From Rhodovulum sulfidophilum DSM 1374 (lineage in GTDB: Bacteria; Pseudomonadota; Alphaproteobacteria; Rhodobacterales; Rhodobacteraceae), in the NCBI RefSeq assembly GCF_001633165.1, contig NZ_CP015418.1:2976001-3040000 (forward strand): DNA of 64,000 nt, in the 5' to 3' direction. Of the stretch, positions 49,738 to 58,870 are shown in pieces. Each line of letters begins with the position of its first letter. Position 1 is the stretch's first letter. A program made the translations under genes and the position numbers. The notes beneath the pieces are model-generated. The model saw only the letters and a program-made list of their open reading frames with translations. It was not told where the DNA came from and ran no database searches.

Positions 49738-49741
<4 letters not shown>
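48965..49741 (+). CDS. ABC transporter ATPase, DppD/OppD type
   Basis: The 258-residue ATPase has Walker A GESGSGKST, signature FSGGQRQRIAIALAIA, Walker B LLIADEATSALD and the switch ITHD. It is shorter than DppD/OppD (about 330 residues) and lacks their C-terminal peptide-transporter tail and iron-sulfur cysteines. It overlaps both neighbours by four bases. It should heterodimerise with the next ATPase. Confidence 0.9.
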
Positions 49742-50516
<775 letters not shown>

Positions 50517-50520
<4 letters not shown>

Positions 50521-51626
50521 CCGCCCTGCCCGCCCCCTTCTGGCTGCCGCTGCCCGATGCGCCGGACTTTCCGGCCGAAGGCTTCGCCCCGCTTGCCGAT
50601 GCCATCGGACGGCTGATGGGCACCCGCAACGATGTGCTGCTGGTGCAGGGCGAGGCGATGGTGGCGCTGGAGGCGGTGGCAAGTTCGATCGGCGCGCCGG
50701 GCCGCAAGGTCCTGAATATCGCGACCTCGCCTTACGGGCAGTGGTTCGGCGCATGGCTGCGGCGCGCCGGCGCCGAGGTGACCGAGATCGCGGGCCGGGC
50801 GCCGGGACATCCGGTCGCCGCCGCAACCGTGGCAGAGGCGCTGGTCACCGACCGCTTCGATCTGGTCGCCCTCGTCCATGCCGAAAGCGCGACCGGCATC
50901 CTCAACCCTCTGGCCGAGATCGCGGCCCTGACCAGGGCCCATGGCGTGTTGCTGGCGGTCGATGCCGTGGCCTCGCTGGGCGGCCACCCGCTCGCGCTCG
51001 ACGCGCTGGGGATCGATATCGCCGTGATGGGGCCGCAAAAGGCGCTGGGGGGACCGGCCGGAACCTCGGCCATCGCCGTCTCGCCCGCCGCATGGGAGCG
51101 GATCGCCCCGCCCGGTGCCGCGCCCTCGATCCTGTCGCTCGGCGATCTGCGCGCGCACTGGCTTGAAACCGGCCGGGGCGCGCTGCCGGGCACGCCCTCG
51201 GCGCTCGAATTCCATGCCCTCGCCCAGACGCTTGCCCGGGTCGAGGCCGAAGGGCCAGAGGCGATCCGCACCCGCCATGCCCGCGCCGCCGCCGCCGCCC
51301 GTGCCGGCGCGCGCGCGCTGACCGGCACCGAATGGGTGCCGCCCGCCGAGGCCTCGGCGCTTGTCACCGCCCTGGCCCTGCCCGAGGGGCTGTCCGCCGC
51401 CGGGGTTCTGGCCCATGTCGCGGGCGACACGCTCAGCGCGGGCACCGGCGCGGCCGGCGCGCGGGTGATCCGGCTGAACCATACCGGCCCGCGCGCCCGC
51501 CTGGACAATGTGCTGGGCGATCTTGCCAGGCTTGGCGCAGCACTCGCCGCCGCGGGCTGGCCCGCGCCCACCGACCAGGCCCTCGCCGCGGCCGAAACCG
51601 CCTTCAGGGAGGCCGCGAAAGCCTGA
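50517..51626 (+). CDS. Class V PLP-dependent aminotransferase (alanine-glyoxylate type)
   Basis: The 369-residue enzyme has the class V aminotransferase layout. A PLP-stacking block lies near HAESATG (121-127), Asp149 is in LLAVDAVASLGG, and the Schiff-base Lys175 is in MGPQKALGGP. Relatives include alanine-glyoxylate, serine-glyoxylate and pyridoxamine-pyruvate aminotransferases, so only the class is certain. Translational coupling to the importer suggests that it deaminates the imported amine or a product of it. Confidence 0.85.
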
Positions 51627-51629
51627 GCC

Positions 51630-52406
51630 ATGCGCCCGCCCCGGACCCTCCTTCTCGATCTCGACGACACGCTGCTGACCGCCTATCGCCAGCCCGAGCG
51701 GACCTGGGCCGCGATCATCGCCGAGCATGCCGATGCGCTGGGCGAGCATTCGACCCGCTGGGTCACGGCCGAGGTGCTGGACCGGGTGCTGAGCTTCCTG
51801 TCGGACGAGGAGGGCCGCAAGCTCTGGCGGCTCGAGGGCGACGCGACCCGGCGGCGGGTGGTGCGCTCGGCCTTCCACCGGCTGAACCTCGCCCGGCCGG
51901 CCGGGTCGGACCCGCTGCACGGGATCGATGCCGACCGCATCGCCGACCGGTTCGAGACCTATCTCGAAGAGGCGATCACGCTGAAACCGGGCGCGCGCGG
52001 GATGCTGGAAGAGCTGCACGCGCGCGGTCTGCGGCTGGGGCTTCTGACCAACGGATCGGGCGCCCGGCAGCGCGCCAAGCTCGCGCGTTTCGGGCTTGCG
52101 CCCTTCTTCGGGGCGATCCAGATCGAGGAGGAGGCAGGCTTCGGCAAGCCCGATCCGCGCGCCTATCTGCGCCTGCTGGCGCGGCTCGACACCGCGCCCG
52201 GCGAGGCCTGGATGCTGGGCGACGATCCGGTCTGGGACGTCACCGCACCCGCCGCGCTGGGGCTGACCGCGATCTTCTATGACGAGACCGGCCGGGCCCC
52301 CCTGCCCCGGGGCGCGGCCGCCCGGATCGCGCGGCTCGACGCCATGGCGGGCCTTCTCGGGCGCTGTCCGGTGCGGGCCGGTCCGCCCCGCCGGATCAGG
52401 CCTTAG
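51630..52406 (+). CDS. HAD-superfamily hydrolase
   Basis: The 258-residue protein has all four HAD motifs: LLLDLDDTL (nucleophile Asp), LLTNGS, Lys in FGKPDPRAY and the acidic pair GDDPVWDV. A helical C1 cap lies between the first two motifs, as in phosphatases and dehalogenases of the GS/YjjG group. It starts three bases after the aminotransferase stop. The substrate is unknown; a phosphorylated intermediate of the imported compound is a guess. Its end overlaps the convergent gene by 11 bases. Confidence 0.87.
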   Translation: MRPPRTLLLDLDDTLLTAYRQPERTWAAIIAEHADALGEHSTRWVTAEVLDRVLSFLSDEEGRKLWRLEGDATRRRVVRSAFHRLNLARPAGSDPLHGIDADRIADRFETYLEEAITLKPGARGMLEELHARGLRLGLLTNGSGARQRAKLARFGLAPFFGAIQIEEEAGFGKPDPRAYLRLLARLDTAPGEAWMLGDDPVWDVTAPAALGLTAIFYDETGRAPLPRGAAARIARLDAMAGLLGRCPVRAGPPRRIRP

Positions 52407-52902
52407 CCGAAGACTGCGGCGCGTCCGCCTTCACGCAATCGGGCGTCGCGCGCCATTCGGGGCCGAACAGCACCGGCCCGGTGAAAAAGCAGATCGACGG
52501 AAGCTCGGCCGGCGCGGGGCCGAACGCCACGCGCGGCACGAAGGGCGGCAGATCCCAGACCGCCCCGGCATCGCGCAGCGCCTGCCAGCGGGCCTCTAGC
52601 TCGGGCGCCCCGAAGACCAGATCGACCCCGCCCGCCGCGCCGCGCTCGAAGCGCGGCTTTTGCGGGGTGATCGCGATCCGGTGCGGGTCCGGCTCGAAAA
52701 CCTTGAGGCCCCAGTCGACCGGGACCGTGCTATGGGCAAGCGTCACATGGGGATCGTGGGGCATGGTCTCGAGCCCGAGCTGGCGCAGGACCGGACGCAG
52801 AACCTCGCGATTGAGGATCGAGCGGCGCAGGTGCAAAGGATGGAAGCCGCTATGCGTCTCGCGCTGGGCAGCAAAGGGACAGCGGCCGGCGGTGTGGTCC
52901 AT
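52396..52902 (-). CDS. Small protein with one 2H-phosphoesterase-like motif
   Basis: The 168-residue protein begins behind a good ribosome site (AAAGGAG, seven bases before ATG 52902). PHVTLAHS at 51-58 is a canonical HxT motif of 2H phosphoesterases (LigT, CPDase and Acb1-like proteins). The place of a second motif, 72 residues later, reads FVPRVAFG, with Arg and Ala where His and Thr should be. The protein may therefore bind but not cleave a nucleotide, or it may belong to another family. No relation to leucine catabolism is evident, though it follows mvaB on the same strand by 72 bases. Confidence 0.6.
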   Translation of the reverse strand: MDHTAGRCPFAAQRETHSGFHPLHLRRSILNREVLRPVLRQLGLETMPHDPHVTLAHSTVPVDWGLKVFEPDPHRIAITPQKPRFERGAAGGVDLVFGAPELEARWQALRDAGAVWDLPPFVPRVAFGPAPAELPSICFFTGPVLFGPEWRATPDCVKADAPQSSAKA

Positions 52903-52974
52903 GGGGCGCTCCTTTTCCGAATCGCATCATGCGCCTCGGACAGGGTGTTCATGGATGCGATAAATCGCCCCGTT

Positions 52975-53853
52975 TCAAGCGAAAGATCCGGCCCCGGACG
53001 GGCCGCCGCGCATCCGCCGCGCGAAGCCCGCGGCCTCGGCCAGGCGGTCGGGATCGAGCCCGGTCCTCAGCCCGAGGGCGGCGAGCCGCGCCGCCACCCG
53101 CTCGGTCGCGACATTGCCGGGCGCGCCCCGGGCGAAGGGACAGCCGCCAAGCCCGCCGGCCGCGGCGTCGAACACCCGGAGCCCCGCGTCGAGCGCCACC
53201 TCGATATTGGCCATGGCCCGGCCGCCGGTATCATGGAAATGCCCCGCGAAGCGTTCGGGCGGGGCGACCGCCAGAACCGCGCGCAACACCGCGCCCACCG
53301 TTTCGGGCCTGGCGCTGCCGAGGGTGTCGCCAAGGCTGATCTCGTAGCAGCCCAGCGCCAGCAGCCGCTCTGCCAGCGCCGCGACCGCGCCGGGCGGGGT
53401 CGGGCCGTCATAGGGGCAGTCGGTCACGCAGGAGATATAGCCGCGCATCGGCAGCCCGTCGGCCCGCGCCGCCACGGCGACCGGGGCGAAACGGCGGAGG
53501 CTCTCATCGACGGAGGCGTTGATATTGGCGCGGCTGAACCCTTCGGAGGCCGAGGCGAAGATCGCGATCTCGTCGGCTCCGGCGGCACGGGCACGATCAT
53601 AGCCGCGGATATTGGGGGTGAGCGCGGCATAGCGCAGGCCCGGCGCCCGGCGGATGCCCGCCAGCACCTCGGCGCCATCGGCCATCTGCGGCACCCGTTC
53701 GGGGCGCACGAAGCTGGCCGCCTCGATCCGCCGGAAGCCTGCCCCGCTGAGCAGGTCGATCAGCGCGATCTTCTCGGCCAGCGGAATCGCACGGGGCTCG
53801 TTCTGCAGCCCGTCGCGCGGCCCGACCTCGAAGATCTCGACCCGGTCAGGCAT
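52975..53853 (-). CDS. mvaB: Hydroxymethylglutaryl-CoA lyase
   Basis: The 292-residue TIM-barrel enzyme has the catalytic and metal-binding start FEVGPRDGLQNE, AASFVRP, the metal His pair in GHFHDT and the active-site Cys loop GGCPFARGAPGN. It cleaves HMG-CoA to acetoacetate and acetyl-CoA, the last step of leucine breakdown. ATG 53853 follows GGAGGAGGAGG and overlaps the mccA stop by eight bases. Confidence 0.95.
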   Translation of the reverse strand: MPDRVEIFEVGPRDGLQNEPRAIPLAEKIALIDLLSGAGFRRIEAASFVRPERVPQMADGAEVLAGIRRAPGLRYAALTPNIRGYDRARAAGADEIAIFASASEGFSRANINASVDESLRRFAPVAVAARADGLPMRGYISCVTDCPYDGPTPPGAVAALAERLLALGCYEISLGDTLGSARPETVGAVLRAVLAVAPPERFAGHFHDTGGRAMANIEVALDAGLRVFDAAAGGLGGCPFARGAPGNVATERVAARLAALGLRTGLDPDRLAEAAGFARRMRGGPSGAGSFA

Positions 53854-55792
53854 CCTCCTCCTCCGGCGTCAGCCGTATCAGCGCCGCCCCGGCCTCGACC
53901 TGGGCGCCGGGCGCGGCCAGCACCTCGGCCACGATGCCCGCACGGGGCGCCGCCAGCATATGCTCCATCTTCATCGCCTCGAGCACGGCCAGAGGCTGGC
54001 CCGCGGCAACATGATCGCCCTCGCTCACCGCGAGGGTCTTGAGCAGCCCCGGCATCGGCGCCTCGATCACATCCGCCCCGGCGCCCGCCGCCGCCGCGCG
54101 GTCGAGCGGATCGACCGGGGTGAAGCTGAAACTGCCATCGGCCCCGGCAAAGACATGGATCGCACCGCCCGCCCGCAGCACGGCCCCGGGCAAGGCGCCG
54201 TCGATCCGCCAGCCTTCGGGCCCAAGACGGGCGTCGAGCACCGTTTCGCCGATCTCGACGGTCGCGCGGGCCGGACCCTCGAAAAGCAGCGTTCCCGTGA
54301 CCTCCTCGCCATCGCGGCGCAGCGTCACGCGGCGCCGGAGCGGGGCCCAGAGGGTGAAGCCCGCCAGCGGCCCGGCGGGGGGAGCCGCGGCCTCGAGCAG
54401 TGCCGCCGCATCGATCACCCGGGCGGGCGCGGGGCTTTCGGCCAGAAGGTCGATCTCGCGGTCGATGAGGCCGGTATCGACCTCGCCCCGGGCAAAACCC
54501 GGGTGCCGGGCAAGACGGCCAAGGAAGGCCAGGTTGGTGACGGTGCCCGCGACCTGCGTATCCTCGAGCGCCCGGGCCAGCCGGTTCAGCGCGACGGCGC
54601 GGGTCGGTCCATGCGCCACGATCTTGGCGATCATCGGATCGTACCACGGGCTGATCGTATCGCCCGTCCGCACGCCGGTATCGGCACGGACGGTTTCGGG
54701 GAATTCCAGATGCGCCAGGGTCCCGGTGGCGGGCAGGAAGCCAGCGGGCACATCCTCGGCGTAAAGGCGGGCCTCGAAGGCATGGCCCGTCAGCGGGATC
54801 CGGTCCTGGGTCAGCGGCAGGCCCTCGCCGGCGGCGATGCGGAGCTGCCATTCCACCAGATCGAGCCCGGTCACGGCCTCGGTCACGGGATGCTCGACCT
54901 GCAGCCGGGTGTTCATCTCCATGAACCAGAACCGGTCGGGGCGGAGCCCGTCGGACGCGTCGACGATGAACTCGACCGTGCCCGCGCCGCGATAGCCGAT
55001 GGCGCGGGCCGCCCGCACTGCGGCCTCGCCCATGGCGGCGCGCATCTCGGGGGTCATGCCGGGCGCGGGGGCCTCCTCGATCACCTTCTGGTGGCGGCGC
55101 TGAAGCGAGCAGTCGCGTTCGTAAAGATGAACCGCGTCGGTGCCGTCGCCGAAGATCTGCAGCTCGAGATGGCGGGGGCGTTCGATCAGCTTCTCGATCA
55201 GCACCGCCTCGTTGCCGAAGGCGGCCCCGGCCTCGGACCGGGCGGAGGCCAGCGCGGCGGCGAAATCGGCCGGACGGGCGACCGCCCGCATCCCCTTGCC
55301 GCCGCCGCCCGCCACGGCCTTGATCAGCACCGGCCAGCCGATGGCCTCGGCCGCGCCCTCGAGATGGGCATCGTCCTGATCGGCACCGTGATAGCCGGGC
55401 ACGACGGGCACGCCCGCCTGTTCCATCAGCGCCTTGGCCGCGTCCTTGAGGCCCATGGCCCGGATCGCCTCGGCCGAGGGGCCGATGAAGGTGAGGCCCG
55501 CGGCCTCGACCGCCGTGACGAAATCGGGGTTTTCCGACAGGAAGCCATAGCCCGGATGGATCGCCTCGGCGCCGGTTTTCAGCGCGGCCTCGATGATGCG
55601 GTCGGCGCGCAGGTAGCTGTCGGCGGGCGCGGGCGGGCCGATCGCGACCGCCTCGTCGGCCATGGCCACATGGGCGGCGCGGGCATCGGCCGTCGAATGG
55701 ACGGCGACGGTCCTGATGCCGAGGCGGCGGGCGGTGGCGATGATCCGGCAGGCGATCTCGCCGCGATTGGCGATCAGGATCTTGCGGAACAT
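53846..55792 (-). CDS. mccA: Methylcrotonyl-CoA carboxylase, biotin-carrying alpha subunit
   Basis: The 648-residue protein has a biotin carboxylase half (start KILIANRGEIACRI, ATP-grasp glycine loop, EMNTRLQVEHPVTE), a central BT-type domain, and a C-terminal biotinyl domain with the carrier Lys in VLEAMKMEH. The size and its place between mccB and mvaB identify MCC rather than propionyl-CoA or acetyl-CoA carboxylase. It converts 3-methylcrotonyl-CoA to 3-methylglutaconyl-CoA together with mccB. ATG 55792 has GAAAGG seven bases upstream. The 88-base spacer after mccB carries a repeat element. Confidence 0.94.
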   Translation of the reverse strand: MFRKILIANRGEIACRIIATARRLGIRTVAVHSTADARAAHVAMADEAVAIGPPAPADSYLRADRIIEAALKTGAEAIHPGYGFLSENPDFVTAVEAAGLTFIGPSAEAIRAMGLKDAAKALMEQAGVPVVPGYHGADQDDAHLEGAAEAIGWPVLIKAVAGGGGKGMRAVARPADFAAALASARSEAGAAFGNEAVLIEKLIERPRHLELQIFGDGTDAVHLYERDCSLQRRHQKVIEEAPAPGMTPEMRAAMGEAAVRAARAIGYRGAGTVEFIVDASDGLRPDRFWFMEMNTRLQVEHPVTEAVTGLDLVEWQLRIAAGEGLPLTQDRIPLTGHAFEARLYAEDVPAGFLPATGTLAHLEFPETVRADTGVRTGDTISPWYDPMIAKIVAHGPTRAVALNRLARALEDTQVAGTVTNLAFLGRLARHPGFARGEVDTGLIDREIDLLAESPAPARVIDAAALLEAAAPPAGPLAGFTLWAPLRRRVTLRRDGEEVTGTLLFEGPARATVEIGETVLDARLGPEGWRIDGALPGAVLRAGGAIHVFAGADGSFSFTPVDPLDRAAAAGAGADVIEAPMPGLLKTLAVSEGDHVAAGQPLAVLEAMKMEHMLAAPRAGIVAEVLAAPGAQVEAGAALIRLTPEEEDA

Positions 55793-55821
55793 GGCGTGCC
55801 TTTCGTGGCTGTCGTCGCGGC

Positions 55822-55836
55822 GGGGGACCAGCCCCC
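55822..55836. other. G/C hairpin in the mccB-mccA spacer
   Basis: GGGGGACCAGCCCCC can form a five-base GC stem with a five-base loop just upstream of mccA and adjacent to the repeat element. It may be an mRNA processing or attenuation structure, or simply part of the repeat. No T run follows on either strand. Confidence 0.35.
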
Positions 55837-55846
55837 CGCACCCCCC

Positions 55847-55870
55847 GGAGTATTTCTGCCAAGAAGAACG
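55847..55870 (+). repeat. Copy 2 of the intergenic repeat (GTATTT..GCCAAGAAGAA element)
   Basis: GGAGTATTTCTGCCAAGAAG, continuing AACG, matches the inverted copy in the edd-eda spacer at about 21 of 25 positions. Both copies lie between co-transcribed genes, directly after a stop codon. The preceding CCCCCC and hairpin may belong to the same element. Confidence 0.6.
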
Positions 55871-55880
55871 GGCATGCGCG

Positions 55881-57485
55881 TCACATCCGGAAGAGGCCGA
55901 AGCGGGTGTCGGGGATCGGCGCGTTCAGCGCGGCCGAGAGCGAAAGCGCGAGAACCTCGCGGGATTTGCGCGGATCGATGATGCCGTCATCCCAGAGCCG
56001 GGCCGAAGCGTAGAGCGGGTGGCTTTGGGCCTCGAACATCTCGATGGTGGGGCGTTTGAAAGCGGCCTCCTCCTCGGGCGACCAGCTGCTGCCCGCGCGT
56101 TCGATGGCGTCGCGTTTGACGGTGGCGAGAACGCCCGCGGCCTGCTCGCCGCCCATCACCGAGATCCGGGAATTGGGCCAGCTCCAGAGGAAGCGGGGCG
56201 AATAGGCGCGGCCGGCCATGCCGTAATTGCCCGCGCCGAAGCTGCCGCCGACCAGCATGGTGATCTTGGGCACCGCAGCGGTCGCGACCGCCGTGACCAT
56301 CTTGGCGCCGTGCCGCGCGATGCCTCCGTTCTCGTATTTGCGGCCGACCATGAAGCCGGTGACATTCTGCAGGAAGACGAGGGGCGTGCCGCGCTGGGCG
56401 CAGAGCTCGATGAAATGCGCGCCCTTCTGCGCAGCCTCGGAGAAGATCACGCCGTTATTGGCGACGATCCCGACCGGGCAGCCCATGACATGCGCAAAGC
56501 CGGTGACGAGGGTCTCGCCGAAGCGGGGCTTGAACTCGTCGAAGCGCGAGCCGTCAGTGAGCCGCGCGATCACCTCGCGGATGTCATACGGCATGCGCAG
56601 ATCGGCGGGCACGACGCCAAGGATTTCCTCGGGATCGCAGGCCGGATCTTCGGGCGTTTCCCAGCGGACGGTGGCGGGGCGTTCGCGGTTCAGATGGCGC
56701 ACGGCGCGGCGGGCCAGCGCCAGTGCATGGGCATCGTCCTCGGCCAGGTAGTCGGCCACGCCCGACAGCCTTGTATGGACATCGCCGCCGCCCAGATCCT
56801 CGGCCGAGACGACCTCGCCGGTGGCAGCCTTCACCAGCGGCGGCCCGGCAAGGAAGATCGTGCCCTGATCGCGGACGATGATGGTGACATCGGACATGGC
56901 GGGCACATAGGCGCCGCCCGCGGTGCAGGAGCCCATGACGACGGCGATCTGCGGGATGCCTGCAGCCGACATCTGCGCCTGGTTGTAGAAGATCCGCCCG
57001 AAATGGTCGCGATCGGGGAAGACCTCGTCCTGATTGGGCAGGTTCGCCCCGCCGGAATCGACGAGATAAAGGCAGGGCAGATGGCACTCGGCCGCGATTT
57101 CTTGGGCGCGGAGGTGTTTCTTGACCGTCATCGGGTAATAGGTGCCGCCCTTCACCGTGGCGTCATTGGCCAGAACCATGACCTCCTGCCCCTCGACCCG
57201 GCCGATCCCGGCAATGGCCCCGGCGCAGGGCGCGGCGCCGTCATAAAGCCCGTGGGCGGCAGTCGCGCCGATTTCCAGAAACGGGCTGCCGGGGTCCAGC
57301 AGGTTCGCGACCCGCTCGCGCGGGAGCATCTTGCCCCGCGCGACATGGCGGGCGCGCGCGGCCTCGCCCCCGCCCGCCGCGCCCAGCGCCGCGGCCTCGG
57401 AAACCTCGCGCAGGGCCTCGAGATGGGCCGCGCGATTGGCCCGGAAGCTGTCGGAGGTCGGCAGGACGGCGGATCTCAGACGCAT
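55881..57485 (-). CDS. mccB: Methylcrotonyl-CoA carboxylase, carboxyltransferase beta subunit
   Basis: The 534-residue carboxyltransferase has the N- and C-lobe crotonase folds of acyl-CoA carboxylases. Characteristic blocks are [48 protein letters not shown] and [16 protein letters not shown]. The DSGGANLP block is typical of MCC. ATG 57485 has GGAGGA seven bases upstream, better than an upstream in-frame start at 57521. It is the first gene of mccB-mccA-mvaB. Its 5' side faces ompW with a shared 119-base regulatory spacer. Confidence 0.95.
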   Translation of the reverse strand: MRLRSAVLPTSDSFRANRAAHLEALREVSEAAALGAAGGGEAARARHVARGKMLPRERVANLLDPGSPFLEIGATAAHGLYDGAAPCAGAIAGIGRVEGQEVMVLANDATVKGGTYYPMTVKKHLRAQEIAAECHLPCLYLVDSGGANLPNQDEVFPDRDHFGRIFYNQAQMSAAGIPQIAVVMGSCTAGGAYVPAMSDVTIIVRDQGTIFLAGPPLVKAATGEVVSAEDLGGGDVHTRLSGVADYLAEDDAHALALARRAVRHLNRERPATVRWETPEDPACDPEEILGVVPADLRMPYDIREVIARLTDGSRFDEFKPRFGETLVTGFAHVMGCPVGIVANNGVIFSEAAQKGAHFIELCAQRGTPLVFLQNVTGFMVGRKYENGGIARHGAKMVTAVATAAVPKITMLVGGSFGAGNYGMAGRAYSPRFLWSWPNSRISVMGGEQAAGVLATVKRDAIERAGSSWSPEEEAAFKRPTIEMFEAQSHPLYASARLWDDGIIDPRKSREVLALSLSAALNAPIPDTRFGLFRM

Positions 57486-57511
57486 CGCGTGTCCTCCGCG
57501 CACCATTGTAT

Positions 57512-57543
57512 GCAGCACCATGCTGCGAATTGATACAAGTCAA
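57512..57543. promoter_or_regulatory. FnrL-type box and adjacent palindrome between mccB and ompW
   Basis: TTGAT-ACAA-GTCAA at 57530-57543 matches the FNR/FnrL consensus TTGAT-N4-ATCAA at nine of ten positions. It lies 61 bases before the ompW start. Immediately next to it GCAGCA-cca-TGCTGC (57512-57526) is a perfect inverted repeat. The site lies in a divergent spacer and could act on ompW, mccB or both. E. coli ompW is a known FNR-controlled gene, which supports oxygen control of ompW here. Confidence 0.55.
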
Positions 57544-57604
57544 GGAAACCCATGTCATTCCGCCCCAATGACCGAGAGCGATTCAAATTCTAAGGAACAC
57601 TGCA

Positions 57605-58204
57605 ATGAAGACCTCCCTGCTTGCCATTGCCCTGACCGCAACCGCTCTGGCCGGATCCGCCGCCGATGCGCAGTCGAAAGGCGACTGGACCTTCGGCCTC
57701 GGGCTTGGCTACGTGTCTCCGAAATCGGACAATGGCACCCTCGCAGGCGCCGAGTCGCATGTCGGCGACAATGCCCGCCCGACCCTCACCTTCGAATATT
57801 TCTTCGCCGATAATTGGGGCGTCGAGGTGCTGGGTGCCCTGCCCTTCAAGCACAACATCAATATCGACGGTGTCGGCAAGGCCGATACGCTGCAGCTGCC
57901 GCCGGTGGTGTCGCTGCAATATCACTTCGTCAACAGCAGCTCGGTCACGCCCTTCCTCGGCGCCGGTCTGAACTACACCACCTTCTGGGACACGGACAGC
58001 GCGCTTGGCGATGTCGATATCGACGATTCCTGGGGCCTCGCGCTGCATGCCGGCCTCGACTACGCCATCGACGAGCGCCACTCGATCCGGACCGATGTGC
58101 GCTGGATCGACATCGACAGCGACGTCAAGCTGAATGGCGGCAAGATCGGCACCGCCCATATCGACCCCTGGGTCTTTGGCGTTTCCTATATCTGGAAGTT
58201 CTGA
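57605..58204 (+). CDS. ompW: OmpW-family outer membrane protein
   Basis: The 199-residue precursor has a signal peptide ending ADAQS near residue 23. Alternating beta strands fit the eight-stranded OmpW barrel (FGLGLGYVSPKSDN, PVVSLQYHFV, LGAGLNYTTFWD), with the usual C-terminal aromatic residue Phe. ATG 57605 follows AAGGA. OmpW forms a narrow hydrophobic channel; its expression in enterics is oxygen- and stress-dependent. The gene breaks the leucine catabolic cluster but is on the opposite strand. Confidence 0.93.
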   Translation: MKTSLLAIALTATALAGSAADAQSKGDWTFGLGLGYVSPKSDNGTLAGAESHVGDNARPTLTFEYFFADNWGVEVLGALPFKHNINIDGVGKADTLQLPPVVSLQYHFVNSSSVTPFLGAGLNYTTFWDTDSALGDVDIDDSWGLALHAGLDYAIDERHSIRTDVRWIDIDSDVKLNGGKIGTAHIDPWVFGVSYIWKF

Positions 58205-58222
58205 TCTCCGCAGAACATCCCC

Positions 58223-58252
58223 GCCCATGCCCGGCCCCGGCCGGACATGGGC
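58223..58252. terminator. GC-rich hairpin between convergent ompW and LprI-like genes
   Basis: GCCCATG (58223-58229) and CATGGGC (58246-58252) are exact inverted arms, with a GC-rich, partly self-complementary loop. The hairpin lies 19 bases after the ompW stop in a 113-base convergent spacer. It lacks a T run, so it may be a bidirectional stabilising hairpin rather than an intrinsic terminator. Confidence 0.45.
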
Positions 58253-58317
58253 CTTGAAGGCCCGGCCCCGGGCCGCGGCGTCGTACAAGGCGGGACCCGC
58301 GGCCTCAGAAGGCCAGC

Positions 58318-58833
58318 TTACTTGTTTTCCATATAGCTGACCGCGCTTTCCATGAACATCGCACGGGCGGCGATCTGTTTCATCGTGCATCCCGCGGCCG
58401 CCGTCGTGCGGTAGGGCGTCCCGCGACGCATCATCGCCTCGACCCAGCAACGGGTTTTCTGCCAACTGTTCCATTGCTCCTGTTCGTCCCTGAGGTCCTG
58501 CACCATGGTCGCGTGCTGGGGTTCGCCCTGGGCCTTGGCAAAGTCCGCATCGGCGGCCTCTGCCAGACCGAGCAGATGCTCATAGGCGCTGTCCATGCGC
58601 GCCTTCCAGTATTCGGCCTCGGCCTGCTGGCAGGCGGCGATATCGCTTACGGAAGGCGATTTCATCTTCTGGAAACAGGCGCGGGCGGAGTTGCCGACAC
58701 AGGCGATGTCGGCGCCGTGCATCTTCTGCTTTTTCATGCAGGCCAGCGTGGCATCGGGCGTGAAATCGTATTGCTGGGCCAGGGCGGGAGTGGCCACGGC
58801 CAGCGCGGCGGCGAGGATCAGAGGAAGTCGCAT
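58318..58833 (-). CDS. Secreted LprI/DUF1311-like cysteine-containing protein
   Basis: ATG 58833 (AAGGTGA upstream) gives a 171-residue precursor with a signal peptide ending PALAQQ. The mature helical protein has several cysteines spaced as in DUF1311/LprI-like lysozyme inhibitor domains (ACQQAEAEYWKARMDSAYEHL, LRDEQEQWNSWQKTRCW). The repeated Trp/Cys pattern is typical, but activity against lysozyme is not shown by sequence. It is co-directional with ivd, 37 bases after it, and may be in the same transcript. Confidence 0.72.
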   Translation of the reverse strand: MRLPLILAAALAVATPALAQQYDFTPDATLACMKKQKMHGADIACVGNSARACFQKMKSPSVSDIAACQQAEAEYWKARMDSAYEHLLGLAEAADADFAKAQGEPQHATMVQDLRDEQEQWNSWQKTRCWVEAMMRRGTPYRTTAAAGCTMKQIAARAMFMESAVSYMENK

Positions 58834-58870
58834 CTGGATCACCTTCTAAAGTTGAGTCTCTGACTCTCAT

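Noticed and set aside
53760..55862. Second minus-strand frame across mccA
   Set aside because: It is mccA read in another register, Arg/Gly-rich, while the true frame carries the biotin carboxylase and AMKM motifs.
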